Source: Euperipatoides rowelli
Lineage: Eukaryota; Onychophora; Udeonychophora; Euonychophora; Peripatopsidae
DNA: 10,880 nucleotides
Strand: one strand, 5' to 3'
Assembly (NCBI GenBank): GCA_003024985.2
Contig: PXIH01S0037661.1
Position 1 is the stretch's first letter. Each line of letters starts with the position of its first letter. Below, piece after piece: positions 1 to 7,193 of this stretch. The notes beneath the pieces are model-generated. The model was not told the DNA's origin. It was given only the letters and a program-made list of their open reading frames with translations, and searched no databases. Made by a program: the position numbers and the translations under genes.

Positions 1-401
1 TTATGCAATACAAGTCAGTTTTTAACTGATTCGGGAAGAATATTTAGATAGCTCTGTTGGTTAAAATGGCAGTTTAACAGCCTGAATTGTCCTGCAGCCA
101 GGCAAAATTTAAATTTAGTTGTGGTAAATAAATATTGTTCTGGTAAATCTGGCCTTTAGTTCATATGCAAGTCTGGAGTAATAAATAATTTTTGTTGCAA
201 AGTTATTTCAAAAAAGTATATTTATACCATTTCATAATGTAAGATCTAACTTGTAACAAGACTGAATGATCTCCATAAGAGATGCAATCCAGCCTCCTTA
301 CATACCTACTCTCAGCAACGTGACTATACAAATATCTCTGAAATGCCACAATCAGCTAATTGCTATTATCCTACTTACATTATACTAACAAAGGTGGGCA
401 A
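1..401. other. Left flank with no gene; weak tRNA-like A-box
   Basis: No coding sequence is recognisable here. Positions 49-64 (TAGCTCTGTTGGTTAA) resemble the A-box of RNA polymerase III tRNA promoters, as found at the head of tRNA-derived SINEs. No convincing B-box (GGTTCGANNCC) follows at tRNA distance, so this could be a decayed SINE head or chance. The rest is AT-rich. The 5' end of the LINE to the right may lie in this stretch, because LINE 5' untranslated regions cannot be recognised without a consensus. Confidence 0.35.
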
Positions 402-1500
402 ATGCAGCTCTTAGTTGAGTTTTATACGGCTCCCATTTCCATTGAAAATGAAAATTTAAATCTGTTATTTTTAGACTTCTGGGAAAGTTGGCGGCTGGAG
501 ACAGTTTCAAAATCTGATAAGGACAATATTTTGAGATTAAAATGGTTAGAGAAACTACACAGTGAAGTTTCTGTGTGAAACAATGTGGATAATTCTGAGA
601 AATATATCATATTAATGAATGGACTGCCTATTGGAACAAAATATTTAAAACTGCATACAACGATAAACGGCTATGTATTGTGTATTTACAATATACTACC
701 AAACAAGACCAAACAGAGTGATATTAAAATGGATGTTGCAGCTATAGTTTTAAAAATAATGGAAATTACAGGCAAGGATTCTGTGGTGGGACTGTTTTTT
801 TCCTACCAACAATAGGTATGTAGGAATTGATTTTGCTACAAGTAAGCAGAGAACAATGGTTGAAGAAGATTTAAAAGCTTTAATAGATTTGCTGTGGTGA
901 TATTAGAGTACATTGGGGACCCATAAATGATGATTTTAAAGCATGTAAGTGAGTTATTTGAAAATACATTATAATAATGTCTATTAAGAACTTTACGGAA
1001 ATTCTAAAGAATAATGTATGACAGAGATATACCCTAATGGGTTTGCTAACGTTACTTTTAGTGGTAAAGGGAAGGAATCCTATTATGTCTAAACGGCAGA
1101 CCTGTTGTCCATAAGGCCTATGAGTGTACAATAATGAAATGCCTAACTGTAACAAATATGTGGACGGTGGGCATAATGATGGGCAGTGTAAAGATGAAAA
1201 GAAAACCTATGCCCAAACTTCAATGAATTCACCAATTGAGGATAAAATCACAAGGAAAGAGGAAGTATTTGATTATGAACCATGCAAAATAACACAAAAC
1301 AAAGTAATAAACTTAATCAAAAAGAAAATAATAATATTGGTAATTCTTCGCAAACTGAATTGGCTCAAGATTGGGCAGCTAATAGTACTAGTTTTCAAGA
1401 AGAGGCAAAAGCAGTGGCAGGATTTAGCACAATACAAAATTGGAGAGGATGGCCAAAGCAAGGCTGATGAAATGGATACCGATGAATGAAAATGTGCTAA
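402..1500 (+). pseudogene. LINE ORF1 (Gag-like nucleic-acid-binding protein), decayed
   Basis: ORF1 proteins of LINEs bind the element RNA and form the ribonucleoprotein particle. The best evidence is at 1148-1189, which reads CNKYVDGGHNDGQC. This has the spacing of a C-X2-C-X4-H-X4-C zinc knuckle with the second Cys replaced by Tyr (TAT at 1157-1159, one transition from TGT). The preceding YNNEMP resembles the hydrophobic run before Gag knuckles in Tx1-type ORF1. Upstream, frames at 402-578, 585-812 and 817-897 give fairly long open stretches that may be the N-terminal part, but I do not recognise a domain there. Downstream of the knuckle the protein is Lys/Asn/Gln-rich and seems to move between two frames (the 1124 and 1282 frames) before an acidic tail, ADEMDTDE, ending at 1489. 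Start and end are approximate, and the N-terminal assignment is inference from position. Confidence 0.6.
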
Positions 1501-1867
1501 AGAAGACAAGAGTGAACAACAATTTTAACTTGTAACTAAAAGAAATAAGAGGAAAATAGTGAATGTTAAAAAAATTGGATGTGATAGCAAATGGTCAACA
1601 GGTAGAAATTAATAGCATTATAGAAATGGAGGCAAAGGTAAGGATACTTAAACGTTGTGAACATATTGATGAAAACGTTATGAATCAGTGAGTGATAATT
1701 AATAAAGTGAGTGATAATGGTGTCAATTGTCAAAAAGAGGGTGCACTTTAATAGTATTAATAATATAATAACAAATATATGAATATTTGTTTTGTTTGTT
1801 TTAGTATTGTAGTTTGACTAATGAAGTCCTGATAAAGGATTATTATGGCTCAGAACTATTTAAAATA
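1501..1867 (+). other. Spacer between LINE ORF1 and ORF2
   Basis: This is very AT-rich sequence with stops in all frames, lying between the ORF1 tail and the first endonuclease motif. It contains a 13-bp direct repeat, AGTGAGTGATAAT at 1687-1699 and again at 1706-1718. Nothing else is recognisable. It may be the inter-ORF spacer or badly decayed ends of either ORF. Confidence 0.4.
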
Positions 1868-2496
1868 ATAACAGTATTATCTGCCAACGTTAGAACGTTG
1901 AATAAAAAAAAATGTTGGACGAATGATAGTTAGAATGTTGGCTAAGTTAAATGTTTAAATTTATGTTGCAGGAGACAGGTGGCATAATGTAATGGATGAA
2001 GAGGAGATATGGAATCAATTTAAAAGGAATTGTGTTATTAGTGAAAACAACAACATTGGGAGAATAGGAATGGCAGTAGTTGCAAAATCTATGTATCATC
2101 GAATTATACGAATTAGCAATGTTGGAGAGCGAATTTTGATATTAAAAATAGGAATAGGAGATAAAAAAATTTGTTTTGTTAATGTACAATGTACATATGC
2201 CTGCAGCTCAAAATCAAAGGAAAGTAGTTTGGAAAGAGATTGAAAACATAATAGAGATGACCTAATTGTGATTGGAGGTGACATGAATATTAATAGCAAA
2301 ACTGGTGAACGTAGAATCAATGATTTCTTGACATGTGATAACTAACTTAATTGATGTTGCTATATATTCAGGGATTGCAAATTTGCCAACTAGGATTGAT
2401 CATAGGTCAATTAATAGATTATATAGAATTATAATTACCCATATTAATGGATATCACTATGAGTTAAAGTACTCTGTATTGCCATTTTCTGATCAT
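1868..2496 (+). pseudogene. LINE ORF2 apurinic-type endonuclease domain
   Basis: In LINEs, exonuclease III/APE-type endonucleases cut the first target strand. Four hallmark elements can be read in order, each in a locally open frame: Asn in SANVRTLN (AAC at 1886-1888), Glu in LQET (GAG at 1972-1974), Asp and Asn in GGDMNIN (GAC 2280-2282, AAT 2286-2288), and the terminal SDH (2488-2496). Between them is a 1992-2243 stretch containing the NNIGRIGMAVVAKS and KICFVNVQ strands typical of the fold. PTRIDHRSINRLYRI near 2390-2430 corresponds to the usual T-x-R..SRIDR segment. At least three frame changes separate the motifs, at about 1910-1965, about 2250 and about 2345. The key metal-binding and catalytic residues are still present although the reading frame is lost. 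Confidence 0.88.
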
Positions 2497-3165
2497 TTGA
2501 TGGTGGAAATGTAGATTTTAATTCTTTAGAACGTTGTGAAGCATATTATAGGATGGGATTGATTCCAATATGGTCGATGAATATAATTAATAGAATATTA
2601 ATGCAAGTGGGGCTTTAACTGAAGTAATAAAAATAATGACTGTTTCAATCCTATAGTTAAGTGGCAGATAATAAAGAAGAAAATATATCAAATTGCAGTA
2701 GAAGAGAATTTGAAGGAAAAGAAAAATAATAGAACGGAATACAGAATATCAATATTATTATAAATAAAAGAATTAATACTACTGTTCAGGATTCACAAGA
2801 AATAGTGGACCTTTAGATTGGAGAATTTGATGACTGTTATGTAAAAGCACAGCTAAAAAAGTGAAAAATGTAGTACAGCAGCTTTACCCAAATGAACTTT
2901 GAAATCTTTTTTAAAAAGAAAAAAAAAAAAAAAAATATGCTGATGTTCAATGTTTAGAGCATAATAACATAGTGAATACATTTAATATTAAAATTGTGCA
3001 ATTTGTTCAGAATGAATTTATAAATGATAAAAATAATAAATTTGTGAATAAAAATAATATTTAGCTACTTTAAGAAGTTTGGAAGAGATCAAAAAACAGC
3101 TGTAGAGATCAAATAAAGGAAGGTAATTTAATGTATCAGTTATTTGCTAGAAATGAATTATGTAA
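2497..3165 (+). pseudogene. LINE ORF2 linker between endonuclease and RT, decayed
   Basis: This stretch is where L1/Tx1 elements carry a poorly conserved linker. Short open pieces such as VKWQIIKKKIYQIAVEEN (about 2655-2708) and QLFARNELCNVLK (about 3137-3175) look like charged helical linker and the lead-in to the RT. A-rich expansions and many stops interrupt it. No separate domain is recognised. It is assigned by position only. Confidence 0.55.
2913..2935. repeat. A-rich homopolymer run
   Basis: This is a stretch of adenines interrupted by one G (AAAAAG followed by about 17 A) inside the LINE linker. It is most simply polymerase-slippage expansion of an A-rich coding stretch. It is not followed by a new element, so there is no reason to read it as a LINE or SINE tail. 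Confidence 0.8.
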
Positions 3166-4040
3166 TGTATTGAAAAACATGAAAAGCTGCACAACCCTGG
3201 TCCTGATGGAATTGTAAATAAGGCTTATACAACTTTTGCAAAGAGCATAATGACAACTTTGATAGAAGCCTACAATTTTCTATTAGAAGGATTGGTACCA
3301 TATACTATTTTCTTTGTTTCTTTTATAAAAATAATTCCCAAAAAGTACATATTTGATGGGTATGGAATGCAGCCAGACAAATATCACCCAATAGCATTGT
3401 CCAATGGTGATCATAAATTCATAGAAAAAATTATACTTAATAGGATAGCTCCATTTTTAGAGATTTCATTGTCTATGGGGATTTATGGAATTAGAAACAG
3501 AACAATAGCTCAAGCTTTACTTCCATTGCATATGGTTTTCTCTAACTTTAATAAAAAGACAAGAGACAACATCTATGTCTTCAGAGTGGACATGGAGGGA
3601 GCCTTTAACAACTTTAACTTGAATTATTTGAACTATATGGTAATAAAATACAAAGGAAATAACAAAAGCTCAAGATTGATGATGAGGATTTTGCGATGTA
3701 GATGTAAGGTGATAGCATTCATAAATAATAAAATTTATTTGCATTATGAAAATATGGGACATGGAATTTTGCAGGGGTCGCCAGTATGATCTTTATTGTA
3801 TTCACTTTATCTAAATGATTTAATTATACATTAGAAGCAGTGACCACTGGGATTTGGGTGGATGGAAAAATTAAAAATTATAAAATAGTTTCTAATATTA
3901 ATGACCTGACGATATTTGCAACTGGTAGGAAAGAGCTAGATTTGATTTATGATGTGTTGCAGGATTTTAAGAAAATGACTGGTTCATGTATAAACATTGA
4001 AAAATCATATATCAGGGAGGTGAAGGAAAAAGAGTTATAA
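3166..4040 (+). pseudogene. LINE reverse transcriptase domain, catalytic box lost
   Basis: RT core motifs occur in order. HNPGPDGIV (from 3178) is the fingers entry motif. YHPIALSNGDHKFIEKIILN (about 3382-3441) matches the R-P-I-x-L-x-N-x-D-x-K block. VDMEGAFNN (catalytic Asp GAC at 3589-3591) is motif A, and GILQGSPV (3763-3786) is motif B. An in-frame TGA at 3787-3789 follows at once, and the same frame then continues SLLYSLYLNDLI. Motif C, usually YADD, is at 3894-3905 in another frame and reads NIND, followed by LTIF as in active elements. The first Asp of the pair is AAT. Motif D follows as FKKMTGSCINIEKS, ending at 4038-4040. The domain is unmistakable. It is inactive for three separate reasons: the stop, the frameshift and the missing catalytic Asp. 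Confidence 0.93.
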
Positions 4041-4756
4041 AGTATAGGGACTTGAAAAGAGACCACAGGAAAATTTTAGGCATTAAATTTCCTATGAGAT
4101 ATGCTAATGGATTGCAATACACTGTCTTACAGTCTAGAGCAGAGGATGCTCAGAAAATTATTCAAAGTTATGCAAAGTATGGTTTGGGACTCTTAGACAA
4201 GGTAAGGTTGATAAATGTACTCATTTTTACTAAGTTTTATTATTATTTTCTTATGTGATAATATCTAAGAGATTTGCAAATAATTTTAACAAGATGATAC
4301 AGAAGTTTTTATTTAGTGGGTACTCATTTATAGGGTCATACAGGGCCAGAATTCTGGTGGATAAAGAAAAGCTGGGACTGATAGATATAGCTCTTATAAA
4401 TAAGATAATGATGTTTATTTATGTCAGAAGAAATACAATAAATCATGAAGTGTACCATAGACTACATGTTATAAAAGATGTCATTAAGGATCCTATTTTT
4501 TCACAATGGGTGAAAATATATGATGAATTGAACAGTGGTGGTGACTGAAGATAAGATGAAGTATAAGGATTATAAATTGAATATAACGTCTAATGAAATT
4601 CAATATACATCATATAGGAAAAACAATATAAATCTCAAAATTGTGAAAAAGCTTTACTTATTTGGTAAACGTCAAAATTTTATGATAAATTTTATGCTTG
4701 ACATATTTCCAACTAGAGATTGGTTAAGCAAGAAGGGCATGCATATAATGATCTAA
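4028..4756 (+). pseudogene. LINE ORF2 thumb and connection region
   Basis: KILGIKF at about 4070-4090 is the LGI strand that follows the RT palm in LINEs. GLLDKVRLINVLIFTKFYY (about 4185-4245) corresponds to the conserved W-x-R-V-x-x-x-x-x-L-x-P-x-x-x-Y helix. FNKMIQKFLFSGY and LGLIDIALINK (about 4285-4400) correspond to the F-L-W-x-G and G-G-L-G-x-x-D segments. A new frame from about 4535 ends in FPTRDWLSKKGM (about 4708-4743), the usual L-P-T-R-x-x-L lead-in to the Cys/His motif. Three frames are used, with breaks near 4255 and 4540. It probably helps hold the RNA template in active relatives. Confidence 0.82.
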
Positions 4757-5156
4757 AGTATGTGTTTGGGTGCTTGGAAAGTGAAACTGTAAAACATATG
4801 TTTTGGGAATATGGGAGTCTTAAACCTGTTAGAGATCTTGTATTGGAAACAGTTTATTTAAGATACAATATAAGTGTGTGTTTTAATACAAAATCCTTTG
4901 AAAATGTTGCTAAAAAGGGAATTAAAATGATGCTTGTATTATTTTATGGAATATGGGGGGTAAGATGCAAAGTAATATTTGAAGGGAGAACCGTGAAACA
5001 GTCAATGGAAGATATTGTTTTGTATTTTTTAAACAAATGTATGTTAAGGACATGTTTGCCTTGAAGAGTGATATTTTTTATCGATTATGGGATATTAGTG
5101 TTTTGTAAAATGGGGGAGGGCTTATTAATAGAAAATATTTGCATGTGTGTTGTTAA
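4735..5156 (+). pseudogene. LINE ORF2 C-terminal Cys/His motif and tail
   Basis: FGCLESETVKHMFWEY (about 4765-4812) matches the C-x-x-C-x-x-x-E-T-x-x-H-x-x-x-x-C motif at the end of many LINE ORF2 proteins. One Cys and the His are present. The upstream Cys is not readable in this frame, and the last Cys is Tyr (TAT). The frame runs to a stop at 5062-5064. A shift of frame at about 5037 then continues with MYVKDMFALKSDIFYRLWDI and NGGGLINRK, and ends at TAA 5154-5156. That continuation reads like the normal charged ORF2 end, so I place the true ORF2 terminus there and not at 5064. The role in active elements is binding RNA or DNA during target-primed reverse transcription. Confidence 0.75.
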
Positions 5157-5279
5157 ATGATTTAAGTGGATTATTTTCTTTTTTGGAACAGTTATAGAAT
5201 ATCCGCAAGAAAAAATGCAGATATTTTTATGTATTTGATTTAAGAAATTTATAAAAAATTTGGTTCATGTACTTATGTA

Positions 5280-5310
5280 CACGCTTTAGAAGTTATACTT
5301 CTTTTGCGTG
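5280..5310. repeat. Imperfect hairpin after LINE ORF2
   Basis: The arms are CACGC-TTT-AGAAG and CTTCT-TTT-GCGTG around a TTATA loop. The outer five and inner five base pairs are perfect, with a symmetrical TTT/TTT internal loop. The neatness suggests a conserved RNA or DNA structure and not chance. I infer a LINE 3' end signal, but it could belong to another short repeat that includes the tandem repeat to its right. Confidence 0.6.
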
Positions 5311-5315
5311 ACTAA

Positions 5316-5329
5316 AATAAAATTTTATT
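5316..5329. repeat. 14-bp perfect palindrome with AATAAA
   Basis: AATAAAATTTTATT equals its own reverse complement, so it gives an AATAAA on each strand. On the plus strand it could act as a polyadenylation signal for the LINE transcript. AT-rich palindromes of this size can arise by chance, so the role is uncertain. Confidence 0.5.
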
Positions 5330-5335
5330 ATGTAT

Positions 5336-5387
5336 GCTCGATCCCTCGCTTGCTCGATCCCTCGCTTGCTCGCTCGCTCATTCCCTT
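5336..5387. repeat. Short tandem repeat, 16-bp unit (GCTC-rich)
   Basis: GCTCGATCCCTCGCTT occurs twice without change (5336-5351 and 5352-5367). A third, altered copy starts GCTCGCTCGCTC. The unit is itself built on a GCTC/CCTC core. This is a GC- and CpG-richer patch in otherwise AT-rich DNA. The 64-codon open frame across it (5334-5528) is repeat-derived low-complexity (LARSLACSLAHSLAS) and is not a gene. Confidence 0.75.
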
Positions 5388-5954
5388 GCATCAACTCTTT
5401 TAAACATGCGCGCACTCATCGCTGCTAAATTTATACTGTCGCAACTTCCGCTAAACTGCTTACATTTTATCAGTTTAGTGTGTACTTTAACTAGCACTTA
5501 CGAATTGTATAGATTATGTAAATACTAACTAAATGAATTAAATGAAATTAAAGTTGAATTTGGGTATTTATTTAATACTAGGTATGCAATTTTTTTATGT
5601 CTCTTTATAATTATGGAAAACTGGATTCCAGCTCTCATTGACCTTATATGTGCCCACTCCTGGTATATACATATACAGTATACATACAGATATATTTTGT
5701 AATTATTTGTTATTATTATTCTCCAAGGTATGCTAAGACCACAAGTGCGACCCTAACAAACTAAGAAGACAATAATCTGATATAATAAAATGTGTGGTCA
5801 ATAATAGTAGCAGTGATAATTATTATGAACATTGCAAAACTCAAATGAGAAACACAATGCTTTTGTGACCTCTTTCTTCCAGTCTTTAGGCCTTGCAGGT
5901 CTAAAGCCATACTACAATAACATGCAAACATAAGCTTTACCTGCACGGACCACA
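5388..5954. other. Unassigned AT-rich stretch
   Basis: No gene, RNA gene or known repeat is recognised. It includes a run of alternating purine/pyrimidine around 5662-5697 (TATATACATATACAG and similar). Open frames on either strand are short and without motifs. Confidence 0.5.
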
Positions 5955-6000
5955 TTGTAAGCTAAAAAGTCTACTTATGAAAAAAACTCTCAGCCTTGCT

Positions 6001-6037
6001 GTCATTGGCTTACTAAAGACTGTTATGAGCCAATGAC
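6001..6037. promoter_or_regulatory. Perfect 10-bp inverted repeat with two CCAAT boxes
   Basis: GTCATTGGCT (6001-6010) is exactly the reverse complement of AGCCAATGAC (6028-6037), with 17 bases between. Each arm holds a CCAAT box, in opposite orientations. The right-hand box lies about 60 bases before the TATA box, a usual distance for NF-Y sites. Factor binding is inference. Confidence 0.6.
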
Positions 6038-6092
6038 AAGAGACTTTGTTCTAATCCTGCAGCCTGTATCCTTCAGGAATGCAGGTGAATAC

Positions 6093-6100
6093 TATAAAAG
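6093..6100 (+). promoter_or_regulatory. TATA box candidate
   Basis: TATAAAAG is a strong consensus TATA box for the plus strand. A start about 30 bases on would fall near 6123. The paired CCAAT boxes upstream support it. Such octamers also occur by chance in AT-rich DNA. Confidence 0.45.
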
Positions 6101-6167
6101 ATCTGAAGACCATTCTTCTGGATGTTCCGGCCAGGGCATAGACCGTTAGACATCAGCTTAGTCCTGC

Positions 6168-6202
6168 CTGAGTAAAATACTCAGCATAACTTAGCCTATG
6201 CT
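6168..6202 (+). repeat. Two adjacent short hairpins
   Basis: CTGAGTA-AAA-TACTCAG (6168-6184) has seven perfect pairs around a three-base loop. AGCATA-ACTTAGCC-TATGCT (6183-6202) has six pairs around eight bases. They lie about 45-80 bases after the predicted start site, where LTR R regions often fold. This is a structural observation only. Confidence 0.5.
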
Positions 6203-6380
6203 TAAGTAAAGATTATGTTCCTGAGATTGCAACCCACAGCTCCTGATACATCAGCAGCAGCTATGACAACCTGCAGTTCCTGAGACATGAGAAGCAGACA
6301 TAGGAATCCACCACCGTACATGGTCTAACATCAGCTTGTCTTCCAACCCACAGCATATTATTGATCAACAGCAGCAAGTG

Positions 6381-7050
6381 CAAAACTACAACCCCTAGGG
6401 TAAGCAGAACATTTCTCTCTCCAATAATTATTACTGCCACACACAATAACTTTCTGATCATAGTTAGGGGCAGGCACACCAGATAATATAATTATTTGCT
6501 ATTACAAATTACTTGGCCGTATTGGGAAATAAGATATCATAAACACTTGTCTGATAATATAGGCTACATTATCCCAATAATATATACATTATGATTATAA
6601 CTTTGTGTCCTAGTCTTTTCTCAGGCTTAGTTACTATCTCTGACTGCCTTACGTGTTGCGGGGGGGAGGGGGATTTTCTGAAATCTTGCTGCATACTAAT
6701 TCTTAGGTTAGGTATTGGCTCGTTCTTATCCTAGTGAGAAGTAATTCCTAATCTGTAACCAGGCACTTTTTGGTCTCATACCAAGACCTGGCTTACAAAT
6801 TTACTATTTTTTTTATGACACCAGTGTGTCTAGCCCGCCTGACGTCTGAGGTGAATTGTTTCGTTCTCTTATATTCATCATTTACACACATTCATACACT
6901 ATTTACAATATTTACAATTTGTGTATTGCATGCTGACGATCAGAAATTCTCCCGAAGGTTCNGCCGCAATACTGTTCCTGTTTTCACATTATTTAGAAAA
7001 TTCATATCTCAAAAACGCAAAGTCAGAGAACTAAACTGACAGATTGAAAA
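6381..7050. other. Unassigned stretch without a gene
   Basis: No coding sequence is supported. It contains the G-rich run at 6660-6672, a weak nested inverted repeat around 6758-6790 (CCAGG...CCTGG enclosing TTGGT-CTCAT-ACCAA), and one ambiguous base at 6962. The 89-codon frame at 6770-7039 spans the ambiguous base, has no recognisable motif, and looks like chance. Confidence 0.5.
6660..6672 (+). repeat. G-rich run
   Basis: Seven G, one A, five G. It is the only such run in the AT-rich window. It holds too few separate GGG tracts for a standard four-tract three-layer quadruplex on its own, so no structural claim is made. Confidence 0.7.
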
Positions 7051-7052
7051 GA

Positions 7053-7108
7053 ACCCTATCCTCTCAATATTTCTGAAAGAAAGAGAATTGGCAGATACTT
7101 GATAGGGT
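7053..7108. repeat. 8-bp inverted repeat beside the SINE
   Basis: ACCCTATC (7053-7060) and GATAGGGT (7101-7108) are perfect reverse complements with about 40 bases between. The right arm is at the downstream edge of the minus-strand SINE head. It could be part of the SINE body folding back, or chance. Confidence 0.35.
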
Positions 7109-7193
7109 CGGACAGCACAAACCTCGAACCTTGCTCACACTGACACCAAGAACACGAAGCAGTGCAGCTCAAATCACTGTGCCACTGCCCCTT
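7101..7193 (-). mobile_element. tRNA-derived SINE head, minus strand
   Basis: Read on the minus strand, the sequence begins GGGGCAGTGGCACAGTG and resembles animal tRNA-derived SINEs of the type starting with GGC-x-GTGGC-x-CAGTGG. A Pol III A-box-like segment (TGGCACAGTGATTTGAG, 7184-7168) is followed by a B-box-like GGTTCGAGGTT (7130-7120). The two are about 54 bases apart, slightly longer than in a typical tRNA, and GCTGCACTGCTTC lies between. The part after the B-box (GTGCTGTCCGACCC) runs into AT-rich DNA without a recognised tail. The copy is old or truncated. The family name is not determinable by eye. A tRNA gene is excluded by the lack of a foldable cloverleaf and acceptor stem. Confidence 0.6.

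Larger units (their letters stand above)
1868..5156 (+). pseudogene. LINE ORF2 (endonuclease + reverse transcriptase), decayed
   Basis: The ORF2 polyprotein nicks the target DNA and reverse-transcribes the LINE RNA at the nick. Domain order along the DNA is APE-type endonuclease (about 1868-2496), linker (about 2500-3165), reverse transcriptase (3166-4040), RT thumb/connection (about 4028-4756), Cys/His motif (about 4759-4830) and C-terminal tail to a stop at 5154-5156. At about 1,100 codons the total length fits L1/Tx1 ORF2. The longest unbroken part is the fingers/palm of the RT at 3166-3789. Frames change near 4025, 4255, 4540, 4735 and 5040, and several in-frame stops lie between. No functional protein can come from this copy. 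The assignment rests on motif order as well as single motifs, so confidence is high. Confidence 0.92.
402..5330 (+). mobile_element. Degenerate L1/Tx1-type LINE (APE non-LTR retrotransposon)
   Basis: This is an almost full-length two-ORF non-LTR retrotransposon that copied itself through target-primed reverse transcription. ORF1 has a CCHC-type knuckle. ORF2 shows an apurinic-type endonuclease (NVRTLN, LQET, GGDMN, SDH), then reverse transcriptase (NPGPDG, VDMEGAF, GILQGSP), then a C-terminal Cys/His segment. An N-terminal APE endonuclease joined to this RT and a C-terminal Cys-His motif is the layout of the L1/Tx1 group. I cannot choose between L1-like and Tx1-like without a tree. All frames are broken by stops and frameshifts, so the copy is old and inactive. 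Both outer ends are estimates: the left is the first plausible ORF1 codon, and the right is the end of the AT palindrome after ORF2. I could not confirm target-site duplications. Confidence 0.88.
5157..5334 (+). other. Probable LINE 3' untranslated region
   Basis: This AT-rich non-coding stretch follows the ORF2 end. It carries an imperfect hairpin (5280-5310) and a palindrome containing AATAAA (5316-5329). LINE reverse transcriptases often recognise a 3' hairpin, so these are candidates for the element's 3' end. I see no terminal poly(A) or short tandem tail that would fix the boundary, so the endpoint is an estimate. Confidence 0.5.
5955..6380 (+). other. Promoter- or LTR-like block, unclassified
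   Basis: Three kinds of signal are ordered as in an RNA polymerase II promoter or a retroelement LTR. First comes a CCAAT pair in an inverted repeat (6001-6037), then TATAAAAG (6093-6100), then two adjacent short hairpins (6168-6184, 6183-6202) and an AGTAAA variant polyadenylation signal (6205-6210). Further on, ACATCAGCTT (6150-6159, 6328-6337) and CAACCCACAGC (6230-6240, 6344-6354) each recur in the same order, followed each time by a CAGCAGCA tract. That suggests a diverged internal duplication. No protease, RT or integrase coding is adjacent, and I could not fix TG...CA ends. A solo LTR, a promoter fragment or another non-autonomous repeat all remain possible. Confidence 0.4.

Noticed and set aside
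49-110. Possible tRNA gene (TAGCTCTGTTGGTTAA)
   Set aside because: Only the A-box matches; no B-box, acceptor stem or T-arm can be formed at the right distance.
880-1155. Minus-strand 91-codon open frame
   Set aside because: It lies opposite the decayed LINE ORF1, overlaps the zinc knuckle region, and has no recognisable motif.
1273-1509. Minus-strand 78-codon open frame rich in Ser, Ile and Phe
   Set aside because: It is the antisense shadow of the Lys/Asn-rich ORF1 tail.
5336-5387. CRISPR-like repeat
   Set aside because: The copies are directly adjacent with no spacers, and the genome context is animal.
5334-5528. 64-codon frame that looks like a hydrophobic leader (LARSLACSLAHSLAS)
   Set aside because: The protein pattern comes from the 16-bp tandem repeat; the rest has no domain and no codon-level support.
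5761-5955. Minus-strand 64-codon open frame
   Set aside because: It has no motif, no supporting context, and is of a length expected by chance.
5955-6380. Endogenous retrovirus
   Set aside because: Only promoter-like signals are present. No gag, pol, env, primer-binding site or second LTR is visible, so I call it unclassified.
6261-6479. Minus-strand 72-codon frame with hydrophobic stretches
   Set aside because: It overlaps the duplicated CAGCAGCA-containing block, and no motif or start context supports a gene.
6660-6672. G-quadruplex
   Set aside because: The run does not provide four separate GGG tracts.
6770-7039. 89-codon plus-strand frame, partly hydrophobic
   Set aside because: It crosses an ambiguous base at 6962 and has no family resemblance that I can see; likely chance.
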